Shown: positions 1-10,419 of the stretch, one piece after another
Layout of the letters: each line of letters starts with the position of its first letter
Position numbering within the stretch: position 1 is the first letter of the stretch
Origin: Kuschelorhynchus macadamiae
Taxonomy: Eukaryota; Arthropoda; Insecta; Coleoptera; Curculionidae
Assembly (NCBI GenBank): GCA_030620095.1
Contig: JAUTXW010000356.1
Span: 124,001 to 188,000 of the forward strand
Length of the DNA stretch: 64,000 bases
Direction: 5' to 3'
Notes under the pieces: model-generated
The model's database searches: none
Seen by the model: the letters and a program-made list of their open reading frames with translations, nothing else
What the model was told of the DNA's origin: nothing
Translations under genes and position numbers: made by a program

Positions 1-2767
1 GCGGGGTATGCTTTTCCTTTCCAAAACTTTTCTTTAAGAAAATACACTTCGTTGAAAATTTTATCTTTTGACGAACAGTTTATAATAGTTGTTTAGGAAA
101 ACTTACAGAAAATTATTGCTGGTGAGATGTTCAACATGTACAAAATGTAAAGGATCTCACAAATTTCTTATGGATTTTTGGATTTTGCTGAAATGTTAAT
201 GTCATTTAGGACATTTATCATTGACACAAAGTTGTTAAGTTACACAAGCTTGAGATCATTTAAGTTAATTTAAGTTTTGAAGCCACTGATTTTTTGCAAT
301 CTCTGTTCAGTTTCAAAACATCTCAAAATTTTGGTCTATGAAAGAATAAAATTTAAGTTGTATTTTTTTTGTAGAAATATAAATATTTTTTGTCATATTT
401 TTTTTTATTTAACTTATAACATTTTTCCACAATAAAGCCTACCTGAATAGGACATAAGCTTAACGTGGGTTCCGAATCATGGTAAATGTTATTTTAATTA
501 GTTGGATCCTTTAGGAGCATTCTGTCTCCAAAATTTTCATATAAAAAACCATAAGTGACCAAACTATAAATGTCATAAGTGACCAATCTAAAAATTGCCA
601 ATACTACTTAACTACTTTCAAAAAGGGAATCTCCTCTCAGTGGGCTCCTTAATTATTTAACACCCTGTATAGAAGTGTATAAATCACCCTGTAATTTGAT
701 ATTAGATATTCAGGGTTCCGTCCGACCTGGAATAAATAGAATTTGAAATTCGAACGAAAAAACTAGAATGGTCATGGAATATACTAGTTTTTGGCAAAAT
801 ATTGGCAAATAAAACATTATCCTGGAAAAACGTTCTTCATATTTATTTGTCAATTTTTTGTTGGATAATATTTTTTATTCCAGGCGGTTCGTACTTTTGA
901 ATTGAAAAAATTAAACACTAATATTTTTGTTTAATAGCTAGATTTGGTGGTCATGAGGAACATCTTAAAAATTCTGCGACCTAACAAGACAAGAGACACA
1001 AGGAACTTTTTTGTTTGTTTGTTTGTTTTTTTAATTCGGTTCAACTCAAATTTCAGTATTTGAGACAGTGGCGTATCTAAAATACTTTTTGGGGGGGGGG
1101 GGCAAACAACTACATAATTTGGCGACTTTGTTAACATAACATCTATCAAAATCAGTGATGTCTAAAAAAAGGATTCTACTTTAAAATCGTGAAAATAATT
1201 TTTAGTTTCAAACATTTTGCTTCGAAGCTCTGGGGGGGGGGCATTTGCTGTTTCCACCTATTGAAGAATACAATTCCTAATTCGGAAAGGTATGTTCGTG
1301 CTCGGTACAAAATAATAATAGTTTTCAGAAAATGGTATCTAATAGTATCATGATACTATTATTCTTAATTCAAAATATTTACGCTTTACGAAGATATCCG
1401 TAATAAATATTTTGCAAAAATGAAAAGAAATTTTACTTCACAGTGTTATTTTTTCATCCCGGTAAAATAGGATTTTTAGATTTTATATCCAATATTGGTG
1501 ACATCCAAAGATGCTATTTTCCAGGAAAAGATGGTGACAATATGAACATAAAATGTATGTTTATTTATAAACATACATTTTATTTTCCAGGAAAAAATTA
1601 AAGGAAATTTACAAATATTTAGATCTTCGTAGATATTTCTGTGAGTTCTCGAAATAAAATTTTAACCCATGAAAATATTGGGTACTAAAATATCTTTGTA
1701 ACGCTAAAGACAGGGTGCTATATAAATCATGTATTCAAGTTGAAACTGAATAAATTATATTTTAAAAAAAATAGCTTATTTAAAACAAAATGAAAAATTG
1801 GGAAAAGCCATGAAATTTGCATCAATATGAAAGTCCAAACCCTGATGTTTTGGTAGCTGGTACATTCGTGTATTCTAAACTATGTTTTCCCTTAATCTTT
1901 AAATATACAACATGTATCTGTAGATAAATTATTGAAAATTAATTGTGGCTTGCTTTTCGTCTAACTTTCCATATTTGTCCCAATGGTAAAAGTGTTGGTT
2001 TTAATTTCCCAATTTAACAAGATAATAATCAGCTACCGAAAATCCATAAGAAGTGTTTTTGGGGCTACCTTGAGGAGGAGTAGGTTTTAAATAATAATTT
2101 TCTATTATAGGAATACCGATATAGCCCCAAACCAGGGCTTAGACAACATAGTGTACTCTAAATATTTGTACTTATACTGTGGTGATACTTTTTTATTACG
2201 AAAAATAGGATAAAAGTTTTAGTTATATTTTATCTTTTTATTTTAATCCCGCGAATTTTCCCAGCATGGTCAACTATATGTCTGGTTATATTTTAATTAG
2301 GGTTCACTTTACTTTTGGAGTTATTATCTTTAAGACAACCGAGAAAATGGAGAAGAACCCTTCCATAAGACGCAGTGTATTACTTTCTAATGACTTTAAG
2401 TAAATTTTCGCTACGTGGGTTTAGAGCAGTAGATCAACTGTTTGTGCGTTTTTCTACTACTCTACTGATTCCAGTTTAAAAATCTGCTATTTGAAAGACA
2501 AATAATATATAAAAAATGTTTTTAATTATTGATATATACAGTTTTTAAAAAATTAAAAACTGCCTATAACCCGACCTAGCAGAATGATATTCAATATCTT
2601 TGTCACCGTTCTAGTCTTTGCATTTTCTTTAGTTCCGAGATACCATCACAATGGAAGCACATCCTTAAACATTCCACACATCTTCGGTATTGCCCCGTAT
2701 TGCCGTATTACAACTTCCCTGACGCAAAACGTTTACGTTTAGACGTTGTATGAACGGGCCGCTTATC
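1..2767. other. Gene-free AT-rich stretch
   Basis: No coding region, RNA gene or splice-consistent exon was recognised. The stretch holds short G runs at about 1,088-1,102 and 1,231-1,240. A CAGTGGCGTA terminus at about 1,070 resembles the ends of small hAT-type elements elsewhere in the window, but no matching right end was found here. Confidence 0.5.
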
Positions 2768-2946
2768 AAGCACGTAGCTAGAAACTCAGTTCGGGGGGAG
2801 GGGGTTCCAAATCAGAAATTCATTTTGGAGGAGGGGTCCAAACGGTCAAATTTTAGGAAAAGTAGTTAAAAGCATGTCTATACCAACAAGTTTTCAATGT
2901 TTCGGGAGGGGGTCCAGACCCCAGGACCTCCCCTGGCTACGTGCTT
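2768..2946. mobile_element. Small MITE-like element with inverted ends
   Basis: The left end AAGCACGTAGCTAG (2,768-2,781) and the right end CCTGGCTACGTGCTT (2,932-2,946) are near-perfect inverted repeats. The interior has G-rich segments and no coding capacity. A target-site duplication is not clear, so the superfamily is open. Confidence 0.5.
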
Positions 2947-2983
2947 ACTTCTCATACATCGGTATAGCTTTAGAGATAGACTT

Positions 2984-3465
2984 TTACGAGTGGAATACAC
3001 ACAAATTACGTTAAACGTTTTTTTTTCTTTATGTATTTTTAAATGTTTTATTCGATACTTTTTGAAATATAGGTTATATTTAGTTCTTTTTTCAGTTTCG
3101 TTTATGTTTTATGTTAATCGTTTACGAGATTTGCATTGAGTTCCAGGCTTTAGAGATATTACGTGTCGAGTTTGCGTCGTTTATGGTTTATTGTAACAAC
3201 ATTATTGTTGTTACGCTTAAAACACAATAGACCTCCCGTAAATTTTTAACGTAAAAACTAAACTACAAAAACAAAACTTAAAAAGGAAGTACACATTTGT
3301 GGTACAAAAATGGGTGATAATTTTGACGTTGGAACTAAATATAACAGTTTATAACCTATATTTCAAAAAAGTATCTAACAAAACACCGAAAAATACGCAA
3401 CGAAAAATAAAGTTTGATGTAAATGGACTTAAACGATTGATGTAATTTCCATTCCACGCTTTCGG
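2984..3465. repeat. Imperfect palindrome (foldback/MITE-like)
   Basis: The two halves are inverted copies around a centre near 3,204. For example the segment around TTGAAATATAGGTTAT at about 3,061 recurs inverted near 3,360. The central hairpin is GTAACAACA / TGTTGTTAC. It has no coding potential. It is probably a non-autonomous element or the product of an inverted duplication. Confidence 0.55.
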
Positions 3466-3821
3466 GCTACCAACCCTCCAACTTTAGGAGGGAGACTCCC
3501 ACATTTTATGTACACTACCCACTTGCCACCAATCGTTTTAAAACTCCATCAAAATAATTATTTAATCAATTTTTTAACATTTAACATTTTTAAATGTGTT
3601 CAGATTATTTGTTGCGTTTAGATTGACAAACAAAAATCTTTTTTGGCTTTTTCGCAACTGAATAAAAATATTTAACTTTAAATTAATTGAAGCAGATATT
3701 TAATATAATTACATACCTCAACATGTAGACTAGTCTGTCTACGGAATGTTTCGATACATAATATAAATAATATTATTTAAGCAAGCATAAGAAATTATAT
3801 CATTTACCTTAAGTTTTTATA

Positions 3822-3875
3822 GACACATAGTAGTTGTACAAATACTTTCATCCTATCGGGACTCATCAGTGCGCC
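3822..3875 (-). ncRNA. Type I hammerhead ribozyme, monomer 1
   Basis: Read on the minus strand. Helix I is GGCGCA pairing with UGUGUC (six pairs, two of them G-U). The core is CUGAUGA. Helix II is GUCC/GGAU with loop CGAUA, its base pair next to the core being G-U. The GAAA box follows, then helix III GUA/UAC capped by a stretch containing the palindrome UUGUACAA. Cleavage is expected after UA at plus 3,828-3,829, just before UGUGUC. All invariant core bases of the hammerhead family are present. The short helix III implies that it may work best as a dimer, as in other tandem-repeat hammerheads. Confidence 0.85.
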
Positions 3876-4235
3876 GATCGTAAGAGAAAAACATTAAATA
3901 ATAGAAAAGAATTGATTTTAAAATTTTAAAATGTGTCAGTTTGTTTGACATGTAACCTAGATATGAAAAAAATGATAGTTTGCAGCCATCTATAACGTTA
4001 TTTTTAAATGTGTTCAGATTATTTGTTGCGTTTAGATTGACAAACAAAAATCTTTTTTGGCTTTTTCGCAACTGAATAAAAATATTTAACTTTAAATTAA
4101 TTGAAGCAGATATTTAATATAATTACATACCTCAACATGTAGACTAGTCTGTCTACGGAATGTTTCGATACATAATATAAATAATATTATTTAAGCAAGC
4201 ATAAGAAATTATATCATTTACCTTAAGTTTTTATA

Positions 4236-4289
4236 GACACATAGTAGTTGTACAAATACTTTCATCCTATCGGGACTCATCAGTGCGCC
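4236..4289 (-). ncRNA. Type I hammerhead ribozyme, monomer 2
   Basis: Identical to the first copy over the whole motif (core CUGAUGA, GAAA, helix I GGCGCA/UGUGUC) and spaced exactly 414 bp from it. Cleavage at both sites of a minus-strand transcript would release a unit-length 414-nt RNA. Confidence 0.85.
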
Positions 4290-4637
4290 GATCGTAAGAG
4301 AAAAACATTAAATAATAGAAAAGAATTGATTTTAAAATGTGTCAGTTTGTTTGACATGTAACCTAGATATGAAAAAAATGATAGTTTGCAGCCATCTATA
4401 ACGTTATTTTTAAATGTGTTCAGATTATTTGTTGCGTTTAGATTGACAAACAAAAATCTTTTTTGGCTTTTTCGCAACTGAATAAAAATATTTAACTTTA
4501 AATTAATTGAAGCAGATATTTAATATAATTACATACCTCGACATGTAGACTAGTCTGTCTACGGAATGTCTCGATACATAATATAAATAATATTATTTAA
4601 GCAAGCATAAGAAATTATATCATTTACCTTAAGTTTT

Positions 4638-5893
4638 GGCTCAAGTTTCGTTTACCTGAAATTGGTTATAAGGAAAGTATCTAGTTTTACATATTCTAGG
4701 AGCTTTTCTAAATAACGGAAAATAAGAATTTTGCTGCGGAAATGCGTCATTTCCGTTCTGCACAGTTTAGTATACCTGAAATCAGTTACATGAAAACTTT
4801 GCATTGCATCTCATCCCAAACTCTTTCCCAAGCACGAAAATGTTAAAATGTGTCTGCGGAAATTTGTCATTTTCATTTTCTGCGGAAATTTTGTATAGTT
4901 TAGAATATCTAAAATCAGTTACACAAAAAAAAAACTTTGATTTACATTCTAAATTCTTCTACATTTTTTAAGTAACGAAAACGAAGGCATGATTGCGGAT
5001 GGAGGCAAAATAATCGATGGCATTATTGCGGAATGCTCGTATATATTTGTTCGATTGCCTGACTCAAGAAAGGATCATCCTTCTTTGTTTATATTCCTTG
5101 AAGTTCTCAAAGATATGCAGACAGATACTTATATGAAACTTCGTGACTCAGACAAATTATTGAGATTATCTAAAAAAAATTTCGGGCTGTCACGTATACG
5201 GGTATAAAATGTCGCTGACAATACGATGCGTTCAGCCGTTATTTTTACATTCCGCAATCGTGCCCTCACTTCATTTTGTGAAAAACTGAATACTAATGTT
5301 TCGTCCGCAATCGTGCCGCGCCCTGGAAAAGCGCTCAAAATTTCCGTGAAAAATGTAAATGACAAATTTCCGCAGACAAATTTTTACATTTTTATCTTGA
5401 GGAAAAAGTTTAGAATATAAATCAAAGCTTCTTTTTTATGTAACTGATTTCAGGTAAACTAAACTATACAAAATTTTGTCGGAAAATTAAAACGACAAAT
5501 TTCCGCAGTAACATTTTGGCATTTTGGTGCTTGGGAAAGCATTTGGGATGAGATGCCAAGCAAAGTTTTCATGTAACTGATTTCAGGTATACTAAACTGT
5601 GTATGAAAATGAAAATAACGCGTTTCTGCAATAAATTTTTTCATTTCCGTTGTTAAGAAACACTTCTAGAAAAGATTTCTTTTCCCTTTAAAGTATTTTT
5701 ACCCCACCCAGCACCCCTATTCGCTCCAAGATCCCGCAAGCTTCTAAATTAAAAAAAAAAAAAAGGGGTGTACAATGGAAATGACGCATTTCCGCAGGAA
5801 AATTTTTCATTTCCGTTGTTAAGAAGGGCTTCTAGAAGGCAATCAAATATTTTTTTTCCAAATAACCCATTTCAGGTAAACAAAACTTGCCCC
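4638..5893. mobile_element. 1,256-bp inverted-repeat element nested in a hammerhead monomer
   Basis: The ends GGCTCAAG and CTTGCCCC are near-inverted, and similarity continues for hundreds of bases towards a centre near 5,230. Repeated submodules such as CTGAAATCAGTTACATGA and TGCGGAAAT occur in both halves in opposite orientation. The element interrupts the third hammerhead monomer and is flanked by the 8-bp direct repeat TAAGTTTT (4,630-4,637 and 5,894-5,901). The uninterrupted monomers show that site once, so the empty site is known. An 8-bp duplication fits hAT-, P- or foldback-type insertion. No transposase is encoded; short open frames here are by-products of the palindrome. Confidence 0.75.
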
Positions 5894-5905
5894 TAAGTTT
5901 TTATA

Positions 5906-5959
5906 GACACATAGTAGTTGTACAAATACTTTCATCCTATCGGGACTCATCAGTGCGCC
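5906..5959 (-). ncRNA. Type I hammerhead ribozyme, monomer 3
   Basis: The same motif as monomers 1 and 2, lying just right of the nested 1,256-bp element. The ribozyme itself is intact, although its monomer is split about 15 bp away from the helix I strand by that insertion. Confidence 0.8.
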
Positions 5960-6240
5960 GATCGTAAGAGAAAAACATTAAATAATAGAAAAGAATATAT
6001 AAATATCTGCTTCAATTAATTTAAAGTTAAATATTTTTATTCAGTTGCGAAAAAGCCAAAAAAGATTTTTGTTTGTCAATCTAAACGCAACAAATAATCT
6101 GAACACATTTAAAAATAACGTTATAGATGGCTGCAAACTATCATTTTTTTCATATCTAGGTTACATGTCAAACAAACTGACACATTTTAAAATTTTAAAA
6201 TCAATTCTTTTCTATTATTTAATGTTTTTCTCTTACGATC

Positions 6241-6294
6241 GGCGCACTGATGAGTCCCGATAGCATGAAAGTATTTGTACAACTACTATGTGTC
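6241..6294 (+). ncRNA. Type I hammerhead ribozyme, inverted copy with helix II mutation
   Basis: Plus-strand copy in the head-to-head arm. The core CTGATGA (6,247-6,253), GAAA, helix I and helix III match the other copies. The distal arm of helix II reads GCAT instead of GGAT, which places a C-C mismatch inside a four-pair stem and should weaken cleavage. Confidence 0.75.
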
Positions 6295-6504
6295 TATAAA
6301 AACTTAAGGTAAATGATATAATTTCTTATGCTTGCTTAAATAATATTATTTATATTATGTATCGAAACATTCCGTAGACAGACTAGTCTACATGTTGAGG
6401 TATGTAATTATGTTAAATATCTGCTTCAATTAATTTAAAGTTAAATATTTTTATTCAGTTGCGAAAAAGCCAAAAAAGATTTTTGTTTGTCAACATTTAA
6501 CATT

Positions 6505-7400
6505 ATTATATCTTCCAAAAATGATAGGTTTTTTAAATGCTTCTTTATGGAACAAATCTACTGCTTTTTTGACATCGTTCTACTGCTAACCTAAAATTTC
6601 ATCTGGCACCACTGGTTTAAAGTAAGCAGGATTAAGCTCGCTTAAGCTCACTGGCGTCAACTTGTTACTCCCTCTAACCTAATCAGTGGGTTTTAGTTGT
6701 GAAAACGTCGGTTTAAGTAAAAGTTGACTAGATTTATAAACTTTTCTTTTTGCTAATAATATGAAACTGTCTCTTTTTTTTGTATATAATGGGAAACGAA
6801 AATAGACACCTATTGATATTTCAATTTTTTTTAGCAAATCTTGACGGTTCAGAGAAAAACATGAAAGTTTTGTATACGATATTTTTTGATATCTCTAAAA
6901 GTTAGGCTTGCACACCCCGTTTAAAATATGACCAGACACTCTATACATATTTGCACAAGTTTAGTAAGAAAAGTGGTGACAGTAAATCCTTCCAACAAAA
7001 AGTTTTCTTATACTAACATTAAAAAAATAAAAAGTTCCAAAATGATTAGTAATTTAATAAATTCAGTACAAAATTTAAAGAAAATTATAATAATTTCTAT
7101 TTTTATGTTCAAGTTTAAACAATATGTCGTATTATTTTTTTATATGTTGGTCCAAAATATTCTAAATAGGTAATAGCCCCATCAACTGAGAGAGAGAGAG
7201 AGAGATAAATAAAAAGCCCTACCTTGCCAAAAGGTCTTGAAAAGTTTATTTTATACGGCAGTTGTTCGCTTTGGTATACTAATTAATATTCTGAGTTTTT
7301 GACCTTCAGGTGTTATCGCTTCCGCAGCCATCTTCGATTAAAGGAGCTGAAAATATATTTTTTTCTGAGTTATGTAAGGGAATATTTACTCCAATTTGTG

Positions 7401-7403
<3 letters not shown>
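6505..7403. other. Gene-free stretch
   Basis: AT-rich sequence with a short GA run at about 7,190-7,206. No protein or RNA gene was recognised. Confidence 0.5.

Positions 7404-7451
<48 letters not shown>
7404..7451. repeat. TA dinucleotide microsatellite
   Basis: Uninterrupted TA repeats. The open reading frames that cross it are low-complexity YI repeats and are not genes. Confidence 0.95.
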
Positions 7452-7453
<2 letters not shown>

Positions 7454-7624
7454 CCTACCTCGAAGATGTGGAGATGGAAAAACCAAAAAAATATAATAAA
7501 CCAAAATTAAAAATTCAAGAGACAAAAGAAGTAAATTAAAGAAAATTTTGCTTTTCTTCCCTGTCTAGTCTGAGAGAAAAAAGTTTGAGGATGGTAGAAA
7601 ATGTGGGATGTTCACTCAAATGGT

Positions 7625-9168
7625 TCTGTTGGACTTGTATTGTCTTTATTGTTTCTGTTTTACAACGTTTCGAATGGTAACTATCTCCAATCGTTTTGAA
7701 GTATTAACTAAATGTTAATTCTAAAGCTACGCGCTTGTATACTAGTCGTGTGCGGTGATGCATGAAGTCTCCGCCCTCTTGTTACGTGAACCGCGAAGTT
7801 TTAGGTCATTTTGAGCTAGAAGCAGCTCCCATATATTTGGAATATCGACGCTAGGCTTGCTGAAAATGCCTCGATTCCTTTTTATGAAAGCTGCTTCTAT
7901 AAACTTTTGTTTTCGCCAGTGTTGCTTTCTGTGCAAAATTTTAGCCTCCGACCACTACATCCTGTGTTGGTTTGACCAAACGTGATCTGCTGTGCCCGAT
8001 TTTGACGTCATTCCTTTTTGAGTATGATTAAAATACTCCTTGACCTTACACTAATAGGGCGTTTTGTATCTCCAATGTACGATTTACCACACTCACACCG
8101 GATTTGCAAATGCTTTTTTTTTCTTGTCGATGTCCTTTGGGTTTGTTTTTATCAGAAGGCTTCTTAACGTATTTCCCGATTTAAAAGCGGATTTGATGTT
8201 GAAATCCCTGGCTATTCTTCGAATCTTTTCAGATGTATCCTTAGGGTATTGTGAGAAAGGGTGAAGCTTTTCATGGATTGGAAATACTATGATGATCATT
8301 TTTTAATTTTGATATTGTATTACTTATTAACCTCTCAGAGTAACCATTCTGCAGTAGATCTTTTTTTATGTTTTTAATTTCTGCCTCAAGGTTCATCGTA
8401 TTGTTACAAGTTGTAAAGCGTTCTTATGATGCACTCTTTTGTTGCTCCAGAATGGTTAGAACCCTGGTTGAGATATTGTCCAGTGTGTGTGTGTGGGTTT
8501 TCGGTACACTGTAGTTCTAATGCCCTCTGCATATCGTCTAACGAGAACGTCAAGAAAAGGTAAAGAAAAAATTTTCCTCTGTCTCCAATGTAAATTAAAG
8601 TCACGTTCTAAAGCTTTTTAAGTGATTGAACAATTCTGTCAAATGATTGTCATTTGCAGTCCAAATAATAAGCCACATACCTAAGCCAAAAGTTAGGCTT
8701 GATTTGAGCATGCATTGCATGCTCTTCGAACCATTCCATATAAATGTTGGCTACCCCCGGAGAGAGGGATGACTGCATCGGACTACCATCATCTTGTGAG
8801 TAAAACCTATCTTTCACTTGAAAGTAGGAGTTACGGAGACCGCATTCCAATAGATACATCATACCCTCCAGGGGCAACAAAGAGTGTATCGTCCACCTTC
8901 AACTTTTGCCTAATTATGTCTAACGATTCACATATAGGAACATTTGTATATAAGCTTTCTACATCAAAACGTAACAGATCTATCTTCTTGCCCTAATGTG
9001 AGATGCCCTTAAGAATATTAACAAAATGGTTAGCACCATCGCACACGACTCGTATATAAGCCCGTAGAATTAGAGTTAGCATTTAGTTTACACTTGAAAA
9101 CGTTTGGAGATAGTTATCATTCGAAATATTGTAAAACCTCAACAATAAAGTCAATGCAAGTCCGACAA
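7625..9168 (-). mobile_element. Decayed Penelope-like element with inverted terminal repeats
   Basis: About 135 bp at 7,625-7,760 is repeated in inverted orientation at 9,031-9,168 with roughly 80 percent identity; a shared landmark is GTCGTGTGCG. The repeats enclose a minus-strand coding relic with Penelope reverse-transcriptase and GIY-YIG endonuclease motifs. Penelope-like elements often carry terminal repeats (pLTRs) in direct or inverted arrangement, so this layout fits the class. The unit is only 1.5 kb, so much of the reverse transcriptase is missing. Confidence 0.75.
7760..9031 (-). pseudogene. Penelope-like reverse transcriptase / GIY-YIG endonuclease relic
   Basis: In life this protein would copy RNA into DNA and nick the target with a GIY-YIG nuclease. 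Reading leftward on the minus strand, near 8,960 there is FDVESLYTNVPI, the reverse-transcriptase motif A region with its first aspartate. Near 8,790 lies GSPMQSSLSPGVANIYME, the Penelope motif B region. Near 8,670 RYVAY stands where the family has RYVDD, so the catalytic aspartates are lost. Around 8,400-8,600 is the connecting region with a KPTHTHTGQYL-like block. Near 8,080-8,040 CECGKSYIGDTKRPI is the GIY-YIG core, followed by TQKGMTSKSGTADHVW and WRKQKFIEAAFIKRNRGIFS at about 7,860-8,010. Several frameshifts and stops make it non-functional. The family assignment is firm; exact boundaries are approximate. Confidence 0.85.
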
Positions 9169-9233
9169 AACGATTTCAAAGAAATTGGTTTGTAGGGAAT
9201 TTTATGCTGTACCCCTATGATAATATAATTATT

Positions 9234-9330
9234 TTTCAAGTAACGCACCGGAATTCACATTCGCGAAAAAGTTATTTTCAGCCCGATTAATCCAATATGG
9301 CGGACGGATGATTTTAAAAACTTTTCTTAT
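9234..9330 (+). repeat. Interspersed repeat, copy 1
   Basis: The block beginning AAGTAACGCACCGGAATT and containing ATTCGCGAAAAAGTTATTTT recurs near 63,685 in the same orientation and near 60,065-60,165 in inverted orientation. It is a short dispersed element of unknown class. Confidence 0.55.
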
Positions 9331-9807
9331 TGAAAGGGAGCTTCACGGTCACTTACAGTTATATCTTGTATTTTTCTCTGTTTAATCTGCTTTCAAAAGG
9401 GGAAATTAATCTGTAAAATACAAAGTAATATTAAGTTTCAATCAAAATTGGACATATAATGGTTATAAACATTGCTTTCTGCCCCTTAAGTGTGTATTGG
9501 TACTATTTTGAAATTATCAGCCATACAGTGATATTAGATAATTGTAAGTTACGTAAGTAAATTAGATTTAATTGCAGCACAGAAGTTCGTACACGGATAA
9601 TTAAAGAGATAGGTATTTTTTCTTAGCAGTTAGCATTGTCATCGTTCTTAATATCTTGTCACCTTCTGATGCTATTCACTTTTTAGGAAAATATTAAATT
9701 TATAAGAGTTGTGTTTAAGCGTTAAATATTTAGATTGTGATTATCAAATTTTGGTAGTAATTTGTGTTTATTTTTGGTTAACGTTTGATGGGATATTGAC
9801 TATGTAT

Positions 9808-9973
9808 CAGTGGCGTAGTTAGTACTTGCTTTTGGTTTTTTTTACAAGGGGAGGATAGCGAATTTCAACAACTAAAAAAAAACGTGTTTTATATTCAAAT
9901 GGTGCGTATTTATTGCGGTGGGTATGAATTTTTGTGAGCGGTTTCACCCAATCTCCCCTTAAATACGCCACTG
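9808..9973. mobile_element. 166-bp hAT-type MITE
   Basis: It begins CAGTGGCGTA and ends TACGCCACTG, perfect 10-bp inverted ends. It is flanked by an exact 8-bp target duplication, CTATGTAT, at 9,800-9,807 and 9,974-9,981. The 8-bp duplication and the CAGTG-type ends point to the hAT superfamily. There is no coding capacity. Confidence 0.8.
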
Positions 9974-10419
9974 CTATGTATCGTAGTGTGTAATATAGTG
10001 TGCACAATCTAGGTTATTAAGTACTTACTGATTTTATGAACTCTTTCAATAGTTTTTGGGCATAACAGTTCTAACAAACAGTTAAAATATAATTCCTAAA
10101 AACCCAGCTTGACAAAATAGTTGAATATTTTTTATTATCGGACCCAAGAGAGTTTTTAGCGCATGTTGATCTTCCTGGTTGGTAACTCGCTAATAGACAG
10201 GAAAGTCTGTTATTTTAGTCAATTCCATTAAAAGTGTTAGTTATCACTTTTAATGGGATTAATATAGGAAATCAAATCATCTATATATTTAAAACAATAA
10301 CGGCCGGTTGCAGAAAGCTCAATTAAAGTTTAGAATGTTTAACGGAACGTAAAACTTGACAGCGAGTTCCTAGATTTCTACAAGCAATTAAGGTTTATGC
10401 AACCGGCTGTTAGCTTAAT

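Larger units (their letters stand above)
3589..6491 (-). mobile_element. Array of ~414-bp hammerhead-ribozyme repeats (retrozyme-like)
   Basis: Monomers start near 3,591, 4,005 and 4,411, giving periods of 414 and 406 bp (an 8-bp deletion in an A/T run of the second). The third monomer is broken at 4,637 by another element and resumes at 5,902. Near 5,995 the array flips, so a fourth copy and a partial fifth copy (from about 6,414) lie in plus orientation, again with a 414-bp period. Each intact monomer carries one type I hammerhead ribozyme. The whole block is flanked by an exact 13-bp direct repeat, AACATTTAACATT, at 3,576-3,588 and 6,492-6,504, which suggests insertion as one unit with target-site duplication. 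There is no coding capacity. Tandem monomers of a few hundred bases with type I hammerheads match the described animal retrozymes and the hammerhead satellites of cave crickets and schistosomes. That identity is inference; the repeats and motifs are directly visible. Confidence 0.8.

Noticed and set aside
5129..5644. Short open frames inside the 1,256-bp inverted-repeat element
   Set aside because: Overlapping frames on both strands of a palindrome with no transposase motifs.
3853..6263. Repeated 65-72-codon frame MRKSQKRFLFVNLN... on both strands
   Set aside because: It recurs only because the hammerhead monomer is repeated; no codon signal, homology or start context supports a protein.
6600..6625. 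CACCACTGGTTTAAAG shared with 20,139 as a transposon terminus
   Set aside because: Only about 16 bases match and no inverted partner or duplication was found.
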